Below, in pieces: positions 1-6,480 of a stretch of 9,585 nucleotides of DNA. Location: contig JAJTHU010000218.1 in the NCBI GenBank assembly GCA_021300055.1, positions 1-9,585 on the forward strand, given 5' to 3'. This DNA comes from Nitrosomonadaceae bacterium (GTDB lineage Bacteria > Pseudomonadota > Gammaproteobacteria > Burkholderiales > Usitatibacteraceae). Position numbers and translations under genes: made by a program. The notes under the pieces were generated by a model. The model did not search any database. It was not told where the DNA came from and saw only the letters and a program-made list of their open reading frames with translations. Each line of letters opens with the position of its first letter. Positions within the stretch are counted from its first letter, which is position 1.

Positions 1-856
1 CACACTCGGCGACCACGGGAATGTCGACTTTGTTCGGCGGCGGCACCGTGAGTGCTACGGTGATACCCGCCGCATCACCACCCAGTTCAGATTGAATTTG
101 GCCGAGGCTCGCAAACGACAAGCTCGTGATGCTGTATGGCTTATTGAGTGAGGTGAGCTGACGGCGGATCTGTATGATTGGCGCCGCTAGCGTCGTGGCG
201 AGAATGATTTGCGGGTCAGCTGCGATGATGCGCTTGGCGATGTCTGCGGGCAGGTCAGCATTGCGCTTGATCGCAAGCGAAGTCGGCACTTTCTGGTACT
301 TCATCAGTGCACGTTCCACCGTCTGAAAATTTTGCTTGCCGACTTCATCGTCGTAATGCAGCACAAGCACTTTGGTGACACCCAGCGGCGCCCAAAAGCC
401 AATGAGCTTTTCAATTTCATCGGCGTACGTAACGCGCGTGGTGTAAACATATTCGCCTTGCTTGCGAATGGTGTCGGCGCCGGTGAACGGGGCGAAAAAC
501 GGCACTTTGTTCGCCTTCACCGCTGGCATGGCCGGCAGACTCAGCGTGGATGACGCAAAACCGAACAGCGCAACCGCGCCCTTCTGCTCGATCAGTTGCT
601 TCGCGTTAGGCCCGGAAAGCTTCGCATCGTTTTTGTCATCGAGCGTTTCTAGCCGAATACTGCGGCCATTGATGCCGCCCGCGTCGTTAACCTTTTTGAA
701 GTACGCGAGCGCGCCATCTCGAATATCCGCACCGAAGGCCGCGTTGCCGCCCGTCAAAGGTGCCGATTGACCGACAACGATGTCCTGTGCCGTCGCTGCC
801 GCCGAAAGCGCGAACAGCATTGCGGCGAAAAGAAACTTGTTGAAAACGCCTTTCAT
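1..856 (-). CDS. ABC transporter periplasmic substrate-binding protein, Leu/Ile/Val (LivK) type, 3' end cut by window edge
   Basis: Translating the minus strand from the ATG at 856-854 gives 285 residues with no stop before the window edge, so the C-terminal part is missing (family members are usually about 370-400 aa). Residues 1-23 form a Sec signal peptide: Lys at positions 2 and 7, a hydrophobic core, and an ATA/Q cleavage site after A23. The mature protein opens with DIVVGQSAPLTGG and continues with FGADIRDGALAYF, NDAGGINGR and a LETLDDKND segment. This is the standard start of the branched-chain amino-acid binding fold (Peripla_BP_6). Such proteins bind a ligand in the periplasm and deliver it to a LivHMGF-type permease; the true ligand cannot be read from sequence, and many paralogues bind other small acids or aromatics. 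A good ribosome binding site (AGGAG, 8 nt before the ATG) supports the start. thrB lies upstream on the same strand, 116 bp away, so this is probably a separate transcript. Transporter subunits, if linked, would lie beyond the left edge. Confidence 0.88.
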   Translation of the reverse strand, partial: MKGVFNKFLFAAMLFALSAAATAQDIVVGQSAPLTGGNAAFGADIRDGALAYFKKVNDAGGINGRSIRLETLDDKNDAKLSGPNAKQLIEQKGAVALFGFASSTLSLPAMPAVKANKVPFFAPFTGADTIRKQGEYVYTTRVTYADEIEKLIGFWAPLGVTKVLVLHYDDEVGKQNFQTVERALMKYQKVPTSLAIKRNADLPADIAKRIIAADPQIILATTLAAPIIQIRRQLTSLNKPYSITSLSFASLGQIQSELGGDAAGITVALTVPPPNKVDIPVVAEC

Positions 857-864
857 TGCTCAAT

Positions 865-869
865 CTCCT
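865..869 (-). promoter_or_regulatory. Ribosome binding site of the substrate-binding protein gene
   Basis: The minus strand reads AGGAG here, 8 nt before the ATG at 856. It fits the anti-Shine-Dalgarno sequence well and fixes the start of the signal peptide. Confidence 0.6.
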
Positions 870-884
870 AGCGAACCCGACGCA

Positions 885-915
885 TATATTGCAGGTGTCG
901 GCCCGGCCCGATCAA
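885..915 (-). promoter_or_regulatory. Possible sigma-70 promoter for the substrate-binding protein gene
   Basis: On the minus strand TTGATC (910-915) resembles a -35 box, and the AT-rich run AATATA (885-890) resembles a -10 box, 19 bp apart (18 bp if the -10 is read as CAATAT). It lies in the 116-bp gap between thrB and the binding-protein gene, a sensible place for a promoter. The match is imperfect and the spacing slightly long, so this is only a candidate. Confidence 0.25.
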
Positions 916-972
916 TGTCGCGCGTCAATCCCGGATTGCGAGACTGGTGAGACGAACAAACCGCTGCTATGG

Positions 973-1938
973 TCAAAAGCGCATATGCGCGTGAGCGGCA
1001 TCGGCGTTGGCAATGTGATACCGAAGCAAGCGTTCGGAGAACGGGTGGTCTTTGCTATGGGTGAGCGAAGAAGCACGCGGGTAGTAATGGTAGCCGAGGC
1101 GTCCTAACCACGAGCGGAGGGCAGCAGCACGCAACATACGCGGCCACTGAGTGTGTTCTTCAGGCGTGAACGCGCGCACGCTCGCATAGCCACGCAACAA
1201 GGCGCGTGTGTTGGCGAGATCGAGTTGCGCCTGTGGGTACGCTTGGAGATCAAGACACCAGTCGTTGACAGTGATGGCAACATCCCAGAGCAAATGGTCG
1301 TGGCAGGCGAAATAAAAGTCGATCATCTGGGGAACGCGATCCGGCGTCCACAGAATGTTGTCGCGAAACAGATCGGCGTGAATAACGCCGCGCGGCAGCT
1401 TTAGGCGATCAAAGTCGTGGAGGTAGGCAACTTCGCTGCGCACCAACGCTTGCTCATCAGGTTGTGCGTAGGCTCCAAGATGGTGGGCCTCGTGTTGCCA
1501 CCAAGGCAGACCGCGCCAGTTCGACATTGGCAGTGTGAAGGTGCCTGCGGCGGCATGCATCTGCGCCAGCGCGGCTCCAACAGCGTAGCAATCACTCTCT
1601 GTCGGATGTGCAATGTCACCGCCTGAAAGTCGCTCAACTAAGACGGCCGGCTTCATTTTCAGGGCACCGATAATGCCGCCTTGGTTGTTCCTCACCGGTG
1701 CTGCGCAAGCGATGCCTGCCTCATGCAGATGCCGCATCAGACCGATATAGAAGTCGAGATCAGCGCGCGGAATCTTCTCGAAGATGGTCAGGACGAAACG
1801 ACCATCGGTGGTAGTGACGAAAAAATTCGAGTTCTCGACACCCGCAGCGATGTCTTGGAAGTCGATGATTTCGCCGACCTCATAGTGCTTCAGGAACGCG
1901 CGAGCTTCGTCAATGCTGATGGGTGTAAAGACACTCAT
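973..1938 (-). CDS. thrB: Homoserine kinase, protein-kinase-like (APH/choline kinase fold) type
   Basis: This 321-residue protein phosphorylates L-homoserine to O-phospho-L-homoserine with ATP, the step before threonine synthase, in the cytoplasm. It belongs to the APH-like homoserine kinases of Pseudomonas and betaproteobacteria, not the GHMP-fold ThrB of E. coli. It begins with the typical MSVFTPIS, followed by a nucleotide-loop segment GVENSNFFV at about 33-41, a probable ATP-binding Lys at 55 in LTIFEK, the catalytic loop HADLFRDN at 187-194 (H187, D189, N194), and the metal-binding Asp in MIDFYF (D207) followed by DVA at 219-221. The length matches the family. All core residues are present, so the enzyme should be active. 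The ATG at 1938 is chosen because it gives the conserved N-terminus. The leader before it has no clear Shine-Dalgarno sequence, and the stop of the DUF2782 gene is only 28 bp upstream, so translation may depend partly on the upstream gene. I see no terminator after its stop. Confidence 0.95.
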   Translation of the reverse strand: MSVFTPISIDEARAFLKHYEVGEIIDFQDIAAGVENSNFFVTTTDGRFVLTIFEKIPRADLDFYIGLMRHLHEAGIACAAPVRNNQGGIIGALKMKPAVLVERLSGGDIAHPTESDCYAVGAALAQMHAAAGTFTLPMSNWRGLPWWQHEAHHLGAYAQPDEQALVRSEVAYLHDFDRLKLPRGVIHADLFRDNILWTPDRVPQMIDFYFACHDHLLWDVAITVNDWCLDLQAYPQAQLDLANTRALLRGYASVRAFTPEEHTQWPRMLRAAALRSWLGRLGYHYYPRASSLTHSKDHPFSERLLRYHIANADAAHAHMRF

Positions 1939-1966
1939 GGGGTGATGGTGTGCTCGGGTTGTGTCG

Positions 1967-2338
1967 CTACCACGTCAACAAGACCCACATCGGCACTGAG
2001 ATCTTGCCCGCCACTTCCCCTTGGCGCACAAACTTTCCTTCGCCCTTCTCGTCGACCAGGGTGTAGGCAGGCCCCTTGTTGGGTTTAACGACCATCTTGT
2101 AGGCCTTGCCTTTGAATCGATACTCCGTGATGGTTTCGTCATCCGTCTTGCGCGTGACGATCTCGGTTTCTTTCACGAAATCGCTGGCGGTTTTGCCCTG
2201 CGGCAAAGGCGGCAGCACGAATTGGTCAATCAGTTCCGTCCCGGCGGGCTTGGCTGTATGCACGACAGGCGGTGGCGCAGCGCTTTGTGAAGCGCAGGCA
2301 GCGAGAAACACGAAAGATGTGGCGGCGAGATATCTCAT
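1967..2338 (-). CDS. Small lipoprotein with DUF2782 domain
   Basis: This 123-residue protein has a short hydrophobic leader ending in a lipobox, LAAC, with the lipidated Cys at position 15. It should therefore be anchored in the inner or outer membrane facing the periplasm. A Pro/Ala-rich linker follows. The C-terminal half shows the pattern I associate with DUF2782: EYRFKGKAYKMVVKP, then GPAYTLVDEKGEGKF, ending in VPMWVLLTW at the extreme C-terminus. No biochemical function is known to me for this family. The gene sits directly upstream of thrB on the same strand with a 28-bp gap, so the two probably share a transcript. I recall the same small gene between polA and thrB in Pseudomonas; here a LOG gene lies between it and polA. 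The start is supported by a strong ribosome binding site. Its link to threonine synthesis is positional only. The lipobox and family call are fairly secure; the role is unknown. Confidence 0.85.
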   Translation of the reverse strand: MRYLAATSFVFLAACASQSAAPPPVVHTAKPAGTELIDQFVLPPLPQGKTASDFVKETEIVTRKTDDETITEYRFKGKAYKMVVKPNKGPAYTLVDEKGEGKFVRQGEVAGKISVPMWVLLTW

Positions 2339-2733
2339 GGCACTCCCCTAGGTTGGATTCCCGCTCAGTTATCAAATCCGGCGGTTATGACGGTGTAGAA
2401 GTGACTAAAGTCTCGCACAAGTCTACTGTGCAGAGGCCCGCAAAAACAGAGGTTGCAATCGGTGCTCTCTACGGCCACGCGCGGAGGAGGAAAATCCACG
2501 CCAATTAGTACGCGCCGAGCAGCGAATTGCGTCGTGAGCGAAGAAGCGCGGCACTTGCGCGAGGAAATTGAAACCTGCCGAGACTCCAATCGGTGTGCTG
2601 AAAAGCGAAGCGAGCGAGCTTAAGGCGGGGAAGGCGCGCAGACGGCGAGGCAGACAGTATGTGTTGATACGGCAACGAAGCCGTCGAGCACACGACCCCG
2701 CATCAAGGTTGCGCAGCCGCTTTGCAGCCATCG
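2339..2733 (-). other. 395-bp stretch without a recognisable gene, upstream of the DUF2782-thrB pair
   Basis: This gap between the LOG stop and the DUF2782 start must contain the promoter of the DUF2782-thrB pair, but I cannot pick a convincing -35/-10 combination. Several overlapping frames are open on both strands (for example 2423-2731 minus and 2568-2837 plus). Their translations are rich in Arg, Ser and Ala, show no family motif, and look like by-products of base composition. A weak stem (ACGGC at 2669-2673 with GCCGT at 2680-2684, 6-nt loop) lies 50-65 bp after the LOG stop without a T-run, so it is at best a poor terminator. The stretch may hold a decayed gene, a dispersed repeat or an untranslated leader; none can be shown from one window. 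Confidence 0.4.
2343..2349 (-). promoter_or_regulatory. Ribosome binding site of the DUF2782 lipoprotein gene
   Basis: The minus strand reads AGGGGAG, with 4 nt before the ATG at 2338. It is the strongest purine run in the leader and supports this start, which also gives a complete lipoprotein signal. Confidence 0.55.
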
Positions 2734-3498
2734 CTACAAAGCCATTTCCAGCACCTTCTCATCCGCATTCGGCCGAATACTTCTTGTCGTGTAGTAATCA
2801 AAGATCGACTTCACGACCAAATCGGCATCATCGATGACTTGAAACAGGTCGAGGTCTTTCTCGCCGATGACTTTCTCTTCAAGCATGCGGGTCTTGACCC
2901 AGTCGATCATCCCCGCCCAGAACGCAGACCCCACCAAGATCACAGGCATCTTACGGATCTTGCCGGTTTGAATGAGGGTTAACGCTTCCCAGAGTTCGTC
3001 GAGCGTGCCAAATCCACCGGGCATCACGACGTATGCGGATGCGTTCTTCACGAACATTGTCTTCCGCGCGAAGAAGTGTTGAAAGAAGAGCGAAATGTCC
3101 TGGAAGCCGTTGCCCTCTTGCTCGTGTGGCAACAAGATGTTGAGACCAACAGAGGGTCCTTTGCCTTTTTGTGCACCTTTGTTGGCTGCTTCCATGATGC
3201 CCGGCCCGCCACCGGACAGTACACCGAACCCAGCATCCGAAAGCTTGAACGCGATTTCCTCGGTGAGCGCATAGTACGGATTGTCTGGCTTTAAGCGGGC
3301 GCTGCCAAAGATGGCGACGGCTGGCGAAATCGTCCCAAGGCGCTCCGATGCGGAAACCATTTCCGCGATAATGTTGAACATCCACCACGACTCGCGCGCC
3401 GATGACAGGCTCTGGTCGCGAAGTTCAGGGTCTGCGCGTTTGGGGATTTTCCCCCGTGCTAGCTTGATGCTTTCAACTGTCTTGTCGAGATTTCCCAA
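2734..3498 (-). CDS. LOG-family (TIGR00730-type) nucleoside 5'-monophosphate phosphoribohydrolase
   Basis: The protein has a Rossmann-like fold with the LOG signatures. Numbered from the chosen TTG (254 aa), there is a first strand VAIFGSARLKP (about 61-71), SGGGPGIMEAANKGA (95-109), FFARKTMFVK with R145 and K146, and MPGGFGTLDELWE (159-171) with the PGGxGTxxE motif ending at E168. These motifs form the nucleotide and phosphoribose site of enzymes that release the free base from cytokinin or purine nucleoside monophosphates. Older annotation calls them lysine decarboxylases, which is not supported. The start is uncertain. The open frame extends upstream to a TTG at 3636, but that part lies opposite conserved polA codons, and no ATG occurs before 3381, inside the conserved SWWMFNIIAEMV region. 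Possible TTG starts are at 3636, 3561, 3534 and 3498. Only 3498 has a good Shine-Dalgarno sequence (GGAGAG). The gene is divergent from polA. Confidence 0.88.
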   Translation of the reverse strand: MGNLDKTVESIKLARGKIPKRADPELRDQSLSSARESWWMFNIIAEMVSASERLGTISPAVAIFGSARLKPDNPYYALTEEIAFKLSDAGFGVLSGGGPGIMEAANKGAQKGKGPSVGLNILLPHEQEGNGFQDISLFFQHFFARKTMFVKNASAYVVMPGGFGTLDELWEALTLIQTGKIRKMPVILVGSAFWAGMIDWVKTRMLEEKVIGEKDLDLFQVIDDADLVVKSIFDYYTTRSIRPNADEKVLEMAL

Positions 3499-3502
3499 AG
3501 CG

Positions 3503-3508
3503 CTCTCC
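3503..3508 (-). promoter_or_regulatory. Ribosome binding site that favours the TTG start of the LOG gene at 3498
   Basis: The minus strand reads GGAGAG here, with 4 nt before a TTG at 3498-3496 (6 nt if only GGAG pairs). None of the other in-frame TTG codons that I checked (3561, 3534) has a comparable site. This is what decides the start given for the LOG gene. Confidence 0.45.
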
Positions 3509-3518
3509 AGAGATTTGA

Positions 3519-6413
3519 ATGTCCGATCCGACAAAACCAGCGGCTGAGTCAGACCTGTCAACGCCGCCCGCTTCGCGACCGAAGAGACTATTGCTCGTTG
3601 ATATTTCGAGCTATTTCTATCGGGCGTTCCACGCAATGCCGGATTTCAAGAGCCCTCAAGGCTTGCCCACAGGGGCGATCTACGGCGTGGTCAACATGCT
3701 GAACAAATTGCGTGACGACTACCCCGCCGATTATAGCGCCTGCGTTTTTGACCCCAAGGGCAAAACCTTCCGTGATGACATCTTCCCGGAATACAAAGCC
3801 AATCGCGCGGCGATGCCGGATGAGCTGCGTGAGCAGATTCCGCACATTCGGGAGGTTTGCGAAGCGCTAGGCTGGCCGTGTGTCGAGGTGCCGGGCAATG
3901 AAGCCGATGATGTGATCGGTACGCTCTCAGTTCACGCAAGTGCGCGTGGTGTTGAGACCGTGATATCGACTGGCGACAAAGATCTCGCACAACTCGTCAA
4001 CGACAAGGTAATGCTCGTCAACACCATGACCAACGAGCGCCTCGATATCTCAGGCGTGGTCGAAAAGTACGGTGTGCCGCCGGAGCGAATCGTTGATTAC
4101 CTTGCGTTGATGGGCGATAGCGTGGACAACGTGCCAGGCGTCGATAAAGTCGGACCCAAGACTGCCGTCAAGTTGATCAACGAATACGGCTCGCTTGATG
4201 GGGTGATCGCGAACGCTGAGAGCGTCAAGGGCGTTGTCGGTCAAAACCTCATCAAGGCGCGCGACTGGTTGCCAACCGGGCGCGTACTCGTGACGGTGAA
4301 GTGTGATGTCGAGTTGCCATTCGATTTCGATACGATCGACTACAAGAGCGTCGATGTGGCGCGGCTTGATCGGTTGTATGAGTCGTTTGGCTTTCGCACG
4401 CTTCGCAACCAACTGCGCAAGAACCTCGGCGAGGCTGGCGCCTCCAGCGTCGATGGTACGGCGGATGGTGCCGGAGCACCGCCCGACGGCGATGGTGTCT
4501 TCAAGCAAGCCGCGAAGGACGCGGGCGCGTCACGTTGGTCGGCCTCAAATGTGCCCCGCGTCTCGACCGGAGATTCTCAAGCGCGCACGGCTGAATTCAT
4601 CTCGGCGCGTCACTACGAGACCATCACCACCCGCGCGCAATTCGATGCATGGCTTGCCAAGCTCCAAGCGGCGCCATTGGTTTGCGTCGATACCGAAACG
4701 ACGAGCCTCGATCCAATGCGTGCCGAGATTGTCGGTATCTCGTTCGCGTGCGAGGCAGGCAGCGCGGCTTATCTGCCGCTGCGTCACAACTATCCCGGCG
4801 CGCCCGATCAACTACCTTTTGACGAAGCTCTCACAGCGTTACGCCCGTGGCTCGAAGATGCCAGCAAGAAAAAGCTTGGGCAAAACGTCAAGTACGACAT
4901 GCACGTTTTCGCGAATCACGGCATTCACGTTAGGGGCTATGTGCATGACACCTTGCTGCAATCCTACGTGCTCGAAAGCCACCAGCGTCACGACATGGAA
5001 TCGCTTGCATCACGCCACCTAGGTGCGACGGATTTGGTTTCGTACGAGGACGTTGCAGGCAAAGGGGCATCGCAAATTGGCTTCGATCAAGTTTCGATTG
5101 AGACTGCGATGCGATATTCGGCAGAGGACTCAGACGTCACACTGCAGCTGCACGCCGCGCTGTATCCGCAATTGCGCGAGGATGCGAAGCTCCACCGCGT
5201 GTACGAAGAAATCGAAATGCCCGTCTCACGCGTGCTGCTCACGATGGAGCGAAATGGGGTGTTGATAGACGCGTCGCTTTTGCAAACACAGTCGGCTGAG
5301 CTGGGTCAGAAGATGCTCGAGCTCGAAGCAAAGGCGCATGAAATCGCCGGTCAACCGTTCAACTTGGGGTCGCCTAAGCAACTTGCCGAAATTCTGTTCG
5401 ACAAGCAGGGAATCAAGCCGCTCAAGAAGACACCCGGGGGCGCGCCAAGCACCGATGAGGAAACCCTAGAAAAGCTCGCAGAAGACTATCCGCTGCCGAA
5501 AGCGATTCTTGAATACCGGTCGGTGTCAAAACTGAAGAGCACCTACACCGACAAGCTTCCCAAAATGGTGAATGCGACAACGGGACGTGTGCACACTAAC
5601 TATGCGCAGGCCGTTGCGGTCACCGGACGGCTTTCGAGTACCGATCCCAATCTGCAAAACATCCCTGTGCGGACGGCGGAGGGGCGGCGCATTCGTGAGG
5701 CATTCATCGCGCCTTCGGATAGCGTAATTCTCAGCGCTGACTATTCGCAGATCGAGTTACGCATCATGGCGCACCTATCTGGCGACAAAGGGCTGCTCGA
5801 TGCCTTTGCACATGGCGAGGACGTGCATCGCGCCACTGCGTCGGAAGTGTTTGGTGTGCCGCGCGATGAAGTGAGCAGCGAGCAGCGTCGGTATGCCAAG
5901 GTGATTAACTTCGGGCTGATTTACGGCATGAGTGCGTTCGGGCTCGCCGGCAACCTCGGCATCGAGCGCAGTGCTGCGGCAAACTACATTGAACGTTATT
6001 TCGCGCGCTATCCGGGAGTGAAGGCCTACATGGACCGCACGCGCCTCCAAGCCCAGGAACAAGGCTATGTCGAGACGGTGTTCGGCCGCCGACTCTGGCT
6101 ACCCGACATTCGCTCTGGTAATCAGGCGCGGCGCGCGGGGGCCGAGCGCGCCGCGATCAACGCGCCGATGCAGGGGACTGCCGCAGACCTAATTAAGCTC
6201 GCGATGATCGCGGTGCAAGGTTGGCTCGAATCAAACCGGCTACAGACCAAGCTCGTCATGCAGGTTCACGACGAATTGGTGCTGGAAGTGCCGTCCACCG
6301 AGCTCGAGCGCGTCAAGGCCGAGGTGCCGGGACTCATGACGAATGTCGCCAGGCTCGACGTGCCGCTTGTTGCCGAGCCAGGCGTTGGTGCCAATTGGGA
6401 AGTGGCACACTGA
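3519..6413 (+). CDS. polA: DNA polymerase I (5' nuclease, 3'-5' exonuclease and polymerase)
   Basis: This 964-residue protein carries all three Pol I domains. It removes RNA primers and fills gaps during Okazaki-fragment maturation and excision repair. The 5' nuclease (about 22-305) shows D28, D78, the EADD cluster (E128, D130, D131), TGDKD (D153, D155) and the GDSVDNVPGV helix-hairpin region (D200, D203). A low-complexity Ala/Gly/Asp/Ser linker follows (about 305-355). The proofreading domain (about 365-560) keeps all acidic residues: D391 and E393 in VDTETT, D460 in KYDMHVF, and Y533 and D537 in YSAEDSDV. The polymerase domain contains motif A, DYSQIELRI (D741, steric gate E746), motif B with R790, K794, F798 and Y802 in AKVINFGLIYGMS, and motif C, QVHDELVLE (H917, D918). 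All activities are expected to be intact. The ATG at 3519 adds about 20 extra N-terminal residues ahead of the conserved LLLVD, but no other standard start is available closer to it; its Shine-Dalgarno sequence is weak. The LOG gene diverges from it. Confidence 0.98.
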   Translation: MSDPTKPAAESDLSTPPASRPKRLLLVDISSYFYRAFHAMPDFKSPQGLPTGAIYGVVNMLNKLRDDYPADYSACVFDPKGKTFRDDIFPEYKANRAAMPDELREQIPHIREVCEALGWPCVEVPGNEADDVIGTLSVHASARGVETVISTGDKDLAQLVNDKVMLVNTMTNERLDISGVVEKYGVPPERIVDYLALMGDSVDNVPGVDKVGPKTAVKLINEYGSLDGVIANAESVKGVVGQNLIKARDWLPTGRVLVTVKCDVELPFDFDTIDYKSVDVARLDRLYESFGFRTLRNQLRKNLGEAGASSVDGTADGAGAPPDGDGVFKQAAKDAGASRWSASNVPRVSTGDSQARTAEFISARHYETITTRAQFDAWLAKLQAAPLVCVDTETTSLDPMRAEIVGISFACEAGSAAYLPLRHNYPGAPDQLPFDEALTALRPWLEDASKKKLGQNVKYDMHVFANHGIHVRGYVHDTLLQSYVLESHQRHDMESLASRHLGATDLVSYEDVAGKGASQIGFDQVSIETAMRYSAEDSDVTLQLHAALYPQLREDAKLHRVYEEIEMPVSRVLLTMERNGVLIDASLLQTQSAELGQKMLELEAKAHEIAGQPFNLGSPKQLAEILFDKQGIKPLKKTPGGAPSTDEETLEKLAEDYPLPKAILEYRSVSKLKSTYTDKLPKMVNATTGRVHTNYAQAVAVTGRLSSTDPNLQNIPVRTAEGRRIREAFIAPSDSVILSADYSQIELRIMAHLSGDKGLLDAFAHGEDVHRATASEVFGVPRDEVSSEQRRYAKVINFGLIYGMSAFGLAGNLGIERSAAANYIERYFARYPGVKAYMDRTRLQAQEQGYVETVFGRRLWLPDIRSGNQARRAGAERAAINAPMQGTAADLIKLAMIAVQGWLESNRLQTKLVMQVHDELVLEVPSTELERVKAEVPGLMTNVARLDVPLVAEPGVGANWEVAH

Positions 6414-6469
6414 CACGGAAGACTTTCTTCGCTTGCACGATAGTCACAACACCCAATGGACGGCTGCGG

Positions 6470-6475
6470 TACGAT
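6470..6475 (+). promoter_or_regulatory. Possible -10 box immediately before the MgtC-like gene
   Basis: TACGAT resembles a sigma-70 -10 element and sits 5 bp before the ATG at 6481. If it works, transcription would begin at or next to the start codon, giving a leaderless or nearly leaderless message. I find no matching -35 box at normal spacing, so the call is weak. Confidence 0.2.
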
Positions 6476-6480
6476 AGGCA

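Noticed and set aside
2423..2731. 102-codon minus-strand frame in the 2339-2733 gap
   Set aside because: The translation is rich in Arg, Ser and Ala without any motif, and other frames are equally open, which is expected from composition.
2568..2837. 89-codon plus-strand frame crossing into the LOG 3' end
   Set aside because: It overlaps a well-supported gene on the other strand and shows no recognisable domain.
3440..3453. GGGGA-TTT-TCCCC palindrome inside the LOG coding region
   Set aside because: It is inside conserved coding sequence, has no adjacent T-run, and short palindromes of this kind are expected by chance.
3499..3636. LOG gene extended to the TTG at 3636, giving a 300-residue protein
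   Set aside because: The added part lies opposite the conserved polA N-terminus, begins with TTG, and the extension is not needed for the LOG fold. The TTG at 3498 has the better ribosome binding site.
4303..5022. 239-codon plus-strand frame inside polA
   Set aside because: It is an out-of-frame shadow of polA; the translation is basic and unlike a folded protein.
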